Below are positions 52,983-59,379 of a stretch of 64,000 nucleotides of DNA, piece by piece (the first letter of the stretch is position 1; each line of letters starts with the position of its first letter). The stretch spans positions 62,001 to 126,000 of the forward strand of contig NZ_CAJPVI010000010.1 in the NCBI RefSeq assembly GCF_905397435.1, written 5' to 3'. Position numbers and translations under genes: made by a program. The stretch comes from Cupriavidus numazuensis. Its GTDB lineage: Bacteria; Pseudomonadota; Gammaproteobacteria; Burkholderiales; Burkholderiaceae. The notes beneath the pieces are model-generated. The model worked only from the letters and a program-made list of their open reading frames with translations, had not been told where the DNA came from and searched no databases.

Positions 52983-55178
52983 TCAGAGTGCGTAGCGTGC
53001 GCGGCGGACAGCGTCGCGCTGTTGCAGGAAGCCGATAACGGCGTCGCGCAGGCGCTGGCGCAGCTTGTCCCAGCGGGTCGGGTTGCTGACGATCTGCGCG
53101 CGGTAGAACGACGGGCAAAGCACGGCGGCGTGCGAGACCTCGCCGCACAGGCCACAGCCCACGCAACTGTCGAGCACGGACGCGACCGGGTCGGTACGCA
53201 GCGCGTCGGGGTTCGGCTTGATGGAGAGCGACGGGCAGCCAGACAGTCGGATGCACGAGTGGTCGCCGGTGCAGGTATCCGAATCCACGCCAAAGCGCTC
53301 GCGCACTACGCGCTTGCCATCGGCGATAGCCTTGCGGACCTTCGGCTTTTCGCGGCGCTGCTTGTTCAGCATGCATTCGCTCTGCGCGATCAGCACCTTG
53401 GGTCCCTTGGTGCCGGTGGTCAGCGCTTCCTTGAGCGTCGCCTTCATCGACTTGAGGTCGTAAGTGCGGCGAACCGTGCGAACCCACTTGACGCCTACGC
53501 CACGCACCGCGTCCTCGATCGCGTGGCCGGTGCTGCGCGTGTCGTTTTGCGCGGTGGACGACAGGATGTCCTGCCCGCCGGTGGCCGACGTGTAGCTGTT
53601 GTCGACAACGATGGTCAGGTTGTCGCTCTTGTTGAACACGGCGTTGGCGATGCCGCTGGTCAGGCCGTTGTGCCAGAAGCCGCCATCGCCCATCACGGAA
53701 ATCGCACGCTTGCCGGCCGGCGCGTTGAGCGCGGCTGCGCTGGCGCTGCCGAGGCCGTAGCCCATGGTCGTGTTGCCAAGGTTGAACGGCGGCAGGATCG
53801 AGAACAAATGGCAGCCGATGTCGGCGCTCACGTGGTGTTCGCCGATCTCGCGTTCGACCAGCTTCATCGCGGTGAAGATGGGGCGCTCCGGGCAGCCCGT
53901 GCAGAAGCCCGGCGGACGCGCATGCACGCTTTCATCGACGAGCGCCATCGGCTCCAGCACTTCGGCGGCTACCGGGTCCGGCATCGCCTGCACGAGCGGG
54001 ATCACCTTGCGAACGGGCGCGGGCTGCGGCAGCGGTTCGATCTTTTCGTACTGCTCCAGGAATGCGCGCAGGCCCTTGATCACCGTAGCGGTGTTGTATT
54101 CACCGGCCAGCGGCAGCACGTCCTTGCCGTGCAGCGCGGCGGTAGTGCCTGCCATGCGCAGGATGTTGGCCGCGTTCTGCTCGATGAAGTTGGGCTGCCC
54201 TTCTTCAAGCACCAGCACGGCGCGCTTGTCCGCGCAGAAGCGTTCCCATTCGCTGTCGATGAGCGGGTACGCCACGTTCATCACGTAGAGCGGAATCTTC
54301 GATTCGCCGAACACGTCGGCCAGGCCGAGTTGTTCGAGTGCGCGGATCAGTGTGTTGTAGCTGCCGCCTTGAACAGCAATGCCGATGTCGGCGAAGTTGT
54401 CCTCACCGCCATCGAAGAACTCGTTGAGCTTGCGCGCTTCGATGAACTTCACGGCAGCAGGCCAGCGCTGCTTGATCTTCTCGTGCTCGTGCAGGAAGCT
54501 CGCCGGCGGCAGCACGATGCGGCTGACATCGCGCGTGGGGTTTTCGAGCGCGTCCTGGATCGAGAATTTGGAACGGCGGTTATCGGATGCGACGAACTGG
54601 CCATGCACATGGCATGAACGCACGCGCAACTGCAACATCACGGGCGTGTTGGAAGCCTCGGACAAGTCGAAGCCATCCTTCACGGCCTGCACGATGCAAG
54701 GCAGGTTCGGGCGCGGGTCGAGCAGCCACATCTGCGACTTCATCGCGAACGCGTGGCTGCGCTCCTGCATGATCGACGAGCCCTCGCCGTAGTCTTCGCC
54801 GACGATGATCAGCGAGCCACCGGTCACGCCGCCCGAGGCCAGGTTGGCCAGTGCGTCGGACGCGACGTTGGTGCCAACGGTGGCCTTGAAGGTCACCGCG
54901 CCGCGCAGCGGGTAGTTCACCGACGCCGCCAGCGATGCAGCGGCCGTGGCTTCGCTCGCGCTGTTTTCGAAGCGGATGCCGTTCTCGGCCAGGATGTCCT
55001 GCGCGTCGGCGAGCACGTCCATCAGGTGCGAGATGGGCGAGCCCTGGTAGCCGGCCACATAGGCCACGCCGGACTCCAGCAGTGCCTTGGTCACCGCCAG
55101 GATGCCCTCGCCGCTGAACACTTCGCCAGCGCCGAGGCGCAGCTTCTTCACTTCTTCGACAAATGACCGCTCTGCCAT
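52983..55178 (-). CDS. iorA: Indolepyruvate-type 2-oxoacid oxidoreductase, alpha subunit (IorA-like)
   Basis: A 731-residue subunit. The N-terminal pyrimidine-binding part has YVAGYQGSPISHLMDVLADA near residue 38. The TPP domain carries MGDGGFWHNGLTSGIANAVF near 494 and VVDNSYTSATGGQD near 527. A C-terminal ferredoxin-like part has two Cys clusters, one in TCTGDHSCIRLSGCPSL and one in SCVGCGLCGEVSHAAVLCPS, for two 4Fe-4S centres. The product should be a 2-oxoacid:acceptor oxidoreductase making an acyl-CoA with CO2 release. It heads the eight-gene operon; its promoter contains the motif shared with cassette A. Confidence 0.92.
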   Translation of the reverse strand: MAERSFVEEVKKLRLGAGEVFSGEGILAVTKALLESGVAYVAGYQGSPISHLMDVLADAQDILAENGIRFENSASEATAAASLAASVNYPLRGAVTFKATVGTNVASDALANLASGGVTGGSLIIVGEDYGEGSSIMQERSHAFAMKSQMWLLDPRPNLPCIVQAVKDGFDLSEASNTPVMLQLRVRSCHVHGQFVASDNRRSKFSIQDALENPTRDVSRIVLPPASFLHEHEKIKQRWPAAVKFIEARKLNEFFDGGEDNFADIGIAVQGGSYNTLIRALEQLGLADVFGESKIPLYVMNVAYPLIDSEWERFCADKRAVLVLEEGQPNFIEQNAANILRMAGTTAALHGKDVLPLAGEYNTATVIKGLRAFLEQYEKIEPLPQPAPVRKVIPLVQAMPDPVAAEVLEPMALVDESVHARPPGFCTGCPERPIFTAMKLVEREIGEHHVSADIGCHLFSILPPFNLGNTTMGYGLGSASAAALNAPAGKRAISVMGDGGFWHNGLTSGIANAVFNKSDNLTIVVDNSYTSATGGQDILSSTAQNDTRSTGHAIEDAVRGVGVKWVRTVRRTYDLKSMKATLKEALTTGTKGPKVLIAQSECMLNKQRREKPKVRKAIADGKRVVRERFGVDSDTCTGDHSCIRLSGCPSLSIKPNPDALRTDPVASVLDSCVGCGLCGEVSHAAVLCPSFYRAQIVSNPTRWDKLRQRLRDAVIGFLQQRDAVRRARYAL

Positions 55179-55239
55179 GGCCCTTCCTTTTGGGTCTTTC
55201 GGGGAACCGCCCGGCGCACCGCGCCGCGTCTGGCTTCCT

Positions 55240-55250
55240 ATAGTTTAGAT
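55240..55250. promoter_or_regulatory. ATAGTTTAGAT-type motif in the iorA promoter region
   Basis: ATAGTTTAGAT lies 62 bp upstream of the iorA start in a short AT-rich island (55236-55277), the only AT-rich patch nearby. The same 11 bases occur, in the other orientation, at 43154-43164 between cassette A and MarR 1. A shared operator is the simplest reading. Confidence 0.5.
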
Positions 55251-55338
55251 TTCAATATATCCAAAATCATAGATTAGGACGGACTGGGACGACAAGGATT
55301 TCGTATGGGGACTCGCGTTTACCCTAGGAAACGTGTCA

Positions 55339-56124
55339 TCAGGCCGCGTCTGCCACGAGCGCGAGCACGCGCAACGGGCTGCCGGAGCCGTTCTGGATCT
55401 TCAGCGGCGCGGCGACGATGACCGCGCCGGTCGGCGGCAGCTGGTCCAGGTTCTTCAGGCACTGCAGACCGTACTTGTTCGCGCCGTGCATCAGCGTGTG
55501 GCACGGGTACGGCACCGGCCATGCGTACGACTGGCCTGCATCGGTGTTGATCGTCTCGACGCCAAAGCCGTGGACGTTGCGTTCGTGGATCAGCCACTCG
55601 ACCGCTTCCTGCGTCGGGCCCGGCGTGTGGGCGCCGTCTTCGCGCAGGCCGAGGAATTCCTGCGGATCGGTCTTCTTGCTCCAGTCGGTGCGCAGCAGGA
55701 CCCAGGCGCTGGCGGGGATTGGGCCGTGCTTCGCTTCCCAGGCTTGCAGGTAAGGCACGGTCAGGGTCCAGTCGGGGTCTTCGGCTACCGGGCCGCTGGC
55801 GTCGATCACGACCGCCGGGGCGATGAAGTTCTTGGCGTCGATCGTGTCGACCGAGTTCTGCGCGTGGTCCTTGCCGCTGATCCAGTGCACAGGCGCATCG
55901 AAGTGCGTGCCGGTGTGTTCGCCACAGGAGAAGTTGTTCCAGTACCAGCCGGGGCCTTTCTCGTCGTACTGGCTGATGCGTTCCATCTTGAACGCCCAGA
56001 CCTGGCCGAATTCGGGTGGCAGGACCAGGGCCGGGAAGTCGGGGCTCAAGGTTTGCGTCAGGTCTACGACCTTGACTTGGCCGCTGGCGAGATCGCCAGC
56101 CAACTGCATGAGGCTTTGGCTCAT
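55339..56124 (-). CDS. Cyclase-family hydrolase, isatin-hydrolase-like (copy B)
   Basis: A 261-residue paralogue of 40465-41244 with the same HTGTHFDAPVHW metal site. Differences in the body are few (for example Val for Leu near residue 20 and Lys for Thr near 235); the last residues differ (LVADAA against LIGG) because the repeat ends inside the final codons. Start 56124 by comparison with copy A. It ends the cassette B operon, 160 bp before the iorA start on the same strand. It would hydrolyse isatin or a similar cyclic amide to the open-chain 2-oxoacid. Confidence 0.85.
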   Translation of the reverse strand: MSQSLMQLAGDLASGQVKVVDLTQTLSPDFPALVLPPEFGQVWAFKMERISQYDEKGPGWYWNNFSCGEHTGTHFDAPVHWISGKDHAQNSVDTIDAKNFIAPAVVIDASGPVAEDPDWTLTVPYLQAWEAKHGPIPASAWVLLRTDWSKKTDPQEFLGLREDGAHTPGPTQEAVEWLIHERNVHGFGVETINTDAGQSYAWPVPYPCHTLMHGANKYGLQCLKNLDQLPPTGAVIVAAPLKIQNGSGSPLRVLALVADAA

Positions 56125-56192
56125 GGGGATGTCTTCCTTGTCTTTTGTGTGGGGCGGGGGGAAGGCGTGGCCCTTTACTTCGTTGGGGCGCT

Positions 56193-56235
56193 GGCCCTCT
56201 TCCCCGGCCCCTCTCCCGCAAGCGGGAGAGGGGAG
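56193..56235. repeat. REP-like hairpin inside cassette copy B
   Basis: CTCTCCCGCAAGCGGGAGAG between the cyclase and flavin reductase genes, matching 41313-41354 in copy A with slight changes in the flank (CCCTCTTCCCCGG against CCCTCTCCCCCGG). Confidence 0.85.
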
Positions 56236-56266
56236 GAACATTGGGGATGTGGTGAGCTCGCTGCGA

Positions 56267-56809
56267 TTAGCAGGCGCGGGTTTCGGCGAGGCGGGTGTAG
56301 CGGCCTTGCCAGTACAGCAGGGGCGCAGGCGCTTCCTGCGCGACGCGGATCTCGCGGACACGGCCGATGATCAGGTAGTGGCCGTGGCGCTCCAGCAGTT
56401 CATCGACTTCGCAGTCCATCGTCACCACTGCATCGGCTAGTACCGGGGCGCCGTCGGCCAGCAACTGCGTCCACGCGTCGCTGCCGTAACGTTCTATCCC
56501 GGCTTCGCCACCGAACCCGGTGAAGCGCTGCGCGATCGCCTGCTGCTCTTCGCGCAGCAGGTTCACGCCAAAGCGACGGGTACGCTGCAGCAGCGCCGCC
56601 GACGAACTCGTCGCCTTCATCGACGCCACCACCATCGGCGGCGTCGCCGAGAACGATGAGACCGACGTTGCGGTGAAGCCGCTGCGTTCGGACTCGTTCA
56701 GCTGATCGGCCACCGTCACCACGCTCACCGCGCCGGCGAAGCCGCGCATCGCCTGCTTGAACGATTGCTGCAGCACTTCCAGCGCCGCCGGCATCTTGTC
56801 AGTTCCCAT
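56267..56809 (-). CDS. Flavin reductase, HpaC-like domain (copy B)
   Basis: A 180-residue paralogue of 41386-41928 with the same FMN-binding SGFTATSVSSFSATPPMVVA. Four substitutions are visible (DQL for DPL, GIERYG for GLERYG, LADAVV for LVDAVV, TMD for AMD), all conservative or at variable places. It overlaps the end of monooxygenase copy B by 11 bp. It supplies reduced flavin to that enzyme, and being nearly identical it could also serve copy A. Confidence 0.88.
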   Translation of the reverse strand: MGTDKMPAALEVLQQSFKQAMRGFAGAVSVVTVADQLNESERSGFTATSVSSFSATPPMVVASMKATSSSAALLQRTRRFGVNLLREEQQAIAQRFTGFGGEAGIERYGSDAWTQLLADGAPVLADAVVTMDCEVDELLERHGHYLIIGRVREIRVAQEAPAPLLYWQGRYTRLAETRAC

Positions 56810-57914
56810 TCTTCGAGCCACCGGGCTTGCGCAGCCCGCGTGCCTCCAGGATCGGCAGCACCGTGTCGCGGAAGTACGGGAATTCCTTCACGTAGTCCAC
56901 GAACGACAGTGTCGTGCCCTTGAAGCCGGCTTCGGCCAGTGCGCAGATGCCATCGGCCACTTGTTCCGGCGTGCCCACCAGCGGGAAGCCGCCGTGGCCC
57001 GCTGCCATGCGGTCGCGGATCAGTGCCAGTAGGTCGTGCGGGAACGACTGGGCATTGGCAAACTGCAGCGCCACCAGGTTGTCCACCGCGGCCCAGTCGG
57101 CGTTGTCCTGGGCGAAGTGGCGCAGGTAGTCGCGCGCCTCTTGCTCCGTCGGGCGGCACACCACGTGCGAGAACGTCAGCACGTTCACCGGCTTGTTCGC
57201 TTCCTTCGCCTTCTGCTTCAGTTCCGCCACCTCGACCTTCGAGCGTTCCAGATCAATCGCCGGCGTGAACAGGAAGTTCGCGTTGTTGATCGCGAACTCG
57301 CGGCCCTCGCCCGAACCCGCTGCGTTGAGGATCGGCGGGCGCTCGCCGTTCCACGGCTTGGGCAGACCATAGATGCCCTTGAGCTTGAAGTTCGCGCCGT
57401 CGTAGTTGAACGCACCGTCGCGCTCCCAGATCTGCTTGATCACGTCGAACCATTCGCCCGCAAACGCGTAGCGCTGGTCGTGGCTCACTGCCAGGTCCTG
57501 GCCCATCGCCTCGTACTCGGGGCGGTTCCAGCCCGCCACGATGTTCAACCCCGCACGGCCCTGCCCGATCTGGTCCAGCGTCGCGATCTGCTTCGCGACC
57601 ACCGCCGGGTGGTTGCACGCCGTGTGGATCGTCGCGAACACCGTCAGATTCTTGGTCTGTGCCAGCAGCGCCGCTGCCCACGTGATCGTCTCGAGCACCG
57701 AGCCGTGGAAGTCCGTCTCGCCGCCGTAGCCGATCCAGCGCGCGATCGGCAGCATGAAATCGATCCCCGCCTCGTCCAGCATCTGTGCCAGCTTCGCGTT
57801 GTTCTCCCACGAGTTGTCCCAGCGCTCGCCGATCTTCGTCACCGACATCCCGCCCGAGCAGTTCGTCGCAAACGTCCCCAGGACAAAGTCCTTCGTGTTC
57901 AGAATTTTTCTCAT
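56799..57914 (-). CDS. LLM-class flavin monooxygenase, RutA/SfnG-like (copy B)
   Basis: A 371-residue paralogue of 41918-43033. Only three residues differ by my reading (NYDGANFK for NYEGANFK, ELKQKAKE for ELKAKAKE, and Asn for His at the C-terminus), although silent changes are more frequent, especially around 57190-57425. It begins cassette B and is divergent from MarR-type regulator 2, with about 110 bp between. The upstream sequence has nothing in common with that of copy A. Role as for copy A: FMNH2-dependent oxygenation of a heterocycle, inferred from the family and the neighbours. Confidence 0.9.
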   Translation of the reverse strand: MRKILNTKDFVLGTFATNCSGGMSVTKIGERWDNSWENNAKLAQMLDEAGIDFMLPIARWIGYGGETDFHGSVLETITWAAALLAQTKNLTVFATIHTACNHPAVVAKQIATLDQIGQGRAGLNIVAGWNRPEYEAMGQDLAVSHDQRYAFAGEWFDVIKQIWERDGAFNYDGANFKLKGIYGLPKPWNGERPPILNAAGSGEGREFAINNANFLFTPAIDLERSKVEVAELKQKAKEANKPVNVLTFSHVVCRPTEQEARDYLRHFAQDNADWAAVDNLVALQFANAQSFPHDLLALIRDRMAAGHGGFPLVGTPEQVADGICALAEAGFKGTTLSFVDYVKEFPYFRDTVLPILEARGLRKPGGSKNGN

Positions 57915-57950
57915 GCGTGTCTCCGGCAAAGTAAAATTTGTAAATCGCAC

Positions 57951-57974
57951 GCCGCTTATGGAAAATAATGCGGC
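57951..57974. promoter_or_regulatory. Candidate operator between cassette B and MarR 2
   Basis: GCCGC-TTAT-GGAAA-ATAAT-GCGGC is an interrupted palindrome with a one-base bulge, centred in the short divergent space between the monooxygenase B and MarR-type 2 genes. Its position suits control of both genes by the MarR-type protein. No similar sequence is seen upstream of cassette A. Confidence 0.45.
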
Positions 57975-58025
57975 GGCCTACATCGCTTGAAATTCAATAC
58001 GCCATATTCCGGCGCTTACCTGACA

Positions 58026-58580
58026 ATGACCAAACCCGAGCAGGAATCCGAAAAATCCGAACGTGCCGCGCAGCAGCACCGCTGGCATCTGGCCACGGAC
58101 GATTTCGGCGTCGAGATCACCGATCTCGAATATGCCGTGATGCGGGTTTATCAATCCTTCTTGCGCTGGCAATCCGAATGCCTGGCGGCCGTGACCGGCA
58201 TTAACCTGAGCGGGCAGGAAAATACGCTGCTGCACATTATCCGCATGCACGATCGGCCGAAGACCATTCGCGACCTGGCGCAAATGACCAATCGCCAGGA
58301 CATCCCGAATATCCAGTATGATCTGCGCAAGCTGCTCAAGGCAGGCCTGATCGACAAATACGGTACTGCCCGCACCGGGATTTATTACGTGACCACCGAA
58401 CAGGGTGTCCGCGTGTGCGAGGACTTCGCAAAACTGCGCAGCGAGATATTGCTGGAATCAGCCCGACCGGAATTTGATTCCAAACCGGATGCCGGCAATA
58501 TCACAAGCCGCCTGGAACAGCTGGAAAAGGTCTACGAATCCGCTACGCGCGAAATCACCACATTTCATCGACGCCGCTGA
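58026..58580 (+). CDS. MarR-like winged-helix regulator 2
   Basis: A 184-residue winged-helix protein. The core is LSGQENTLLHIIRMHDRPKT, IRDLAQMTNRQDIPNIQYDL and RKLLKAGLIDKYGTARTGIY with TTEQGVRVCEDFAKLRSEIL, followed by a C-terminal dimerisation helix (ITSRLEQLEKVYESATREIT). It is in the MarR superfamily but is not close to MarR 1 at 43353. The start at 58026 (MTKPEQ) is preferred; a TTG at 57987 would add 13 residues. It is divergent from cassette B and is its likely regulator. Confidence 0.83.
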   Translation: MTKPEQESEKSERAAQQHRWHLATDDFGVEITDLEYAVMRVYQSFLRWQSECLAAVTGINLSGQENTLLHIIRMHDRPKTIRDLAQMTNRQDIPNIQYDLRKLLKAGLIDKYGTARTGIYYVTTEQGVRVCEDFAKLRSEILLESARPEFDSKPDAGNITSRLEQLEKVYESATREITTFHRRR

Positions 58581-59047
58581 CGGAAGATAACTTGTATGGA
58601 CATGGGGCTGACTCCTGGCTCGTGCGCTGTCTCACGCACATCAAATAAATAATTACATTGAATTTTTATTTGATTGAATCGTAGCGCATGCGGGCGACGA
58701 TCGCCAAGGCTTTTGGGGTAGGGGAAAACACCAAGCCCCGCAGGGTCAGAGCGGCGCTTGTCCGCCAAAGAGACGTTTACTGCGCCAGTTCGACCGCGTC
58801 CGCTCGGGCGGAGGCACGCGTCTGGCTGGGATACGGGTATGCCGGCGCGGCCTGCCTTGGGTAACATCACAGCTTTTCTACATTGCCTGCCGCAATGTGG
58901 ACCGCAGACCTCCGCAGGCGCACGTTGCCGGCGCATCGGCGCCGACACCATGGCTGAGTTGAGATACAATGAAAACGATTTTCATTTACGTACCCTGGCG
59001 CGATCTTGCTGTCCGTGCGGCTGCAGGCACGCCTTCGGACTGGAAGC
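58581..59047. other. Gap between MarR 2 and feoA with the feo promoter
   Basis: About 470 bp. An AT-rich patch near 58640-58685 follows the MarR 2 gene. The right half leads into feoA and contains the Fur box at 58968-58986. I find no gene inside. Confidence 0.5.
58968..58986. promoter_or_regulatory. Fur box of the feo operon
   Basis: AATGAAAACGATTTTCATT is a 19-bp palindrome with one mismatch, matching the Fur consensus GATAATGATAATCATTATC in arrangement. It lies about 60 bp before the feoA start, where Fur with Fe(II) would repress the operon when iron is plentiful. Confidence 0.85.
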
Positions 59048-59365
59048 ATGATGCGCTTGTCTGAACTTCCACGGCGCACGCCCGCCGTTGTGCAATCGGT
59101 GGACGATGCCGCGCCGAATGACCCCGTTGCGCGCCGCCTGCGCGAACTGGGCTTCGTTCCTGGCGAGGCGGTGCAGGTGATCGCCTTCGGCCCCTTCGGC
59201 ATGGATCCGCTCGTGGCCCAGGTGGGCTTCACGCGCTTTGCCCTGCGCCGCTCGGAGGCCGCGCGCATCGGCGTCGAAGTCGTCAGCGCCACCGTGACCA
59301 GCATCGCGCCGGCCAGTGAATCCGCCGGCCAGCCTGATACCAGGGCGGCGCAACGCACCGCCTGA
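59048..59365 (+). CDS. feoA: Ferrous iron transport protein FeoA
   Basis: A 105-residue SH3-like protein: MRLSELPRRTPAVVQSVDDA, RRLRELGFVPGEAVQVIAFG and DPLVAQVGFTRFALRRSEAA, the normal FeoA core, plus an Ala/Thr-rich tail of about 25 residues. FeoA associates with FeoB and is thought to support its function. Two ATGs stand side by side at 59048 and 59051. It follows a Fur box and precedes feoB by 14 bp, so iron control is clear. Confidence 0.9.
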   Translation: MMRLSELPRRTPAVVQSVDDAAPNDPVARRLRELGFVPGEAVQVIAFGPFGMDPLVAQVGFTRFALRRSEAARIGVEVVSATVTSIAPASESAGQPDTRAAQRTA

Positions 59366-59379
59366 GTTCTCCCCCGAAT

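Larger units (their letters stand above)
55360..57915. repeat. Large direct repeat, copy B (2.55 kb)
   Basis: Copy B of the segment at 40480-43034, in the same orientation and about 12.3 kb away from it. It spans the complete cyclase, flavin reductase and monooxygenase genes and the REP hairpin between them. Flanks on both sides are unrelated to those of copy A. Confidence 0.92.

Noticed and set aside
47335..55166. Long open frames on the plus strand opposite the iorA operon (such as 47335-48816, 49194-51008 and 53022-54617)
   Set aside because: They are antisense shadows in GC-rich DNA; they lack ribosome-binding sites and domain motifs, while the opposite strand encodes well-recognised enzymes.
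39363..58580. A classical iac indole-3-acetate cluster
   Set aside because: None of the characteristic iac genes (for example the catechol-forming ring-hydroxylating dioxygenase) is visible. A relation to other auxin or indole pathways remains possible but is not shown by the sequence.
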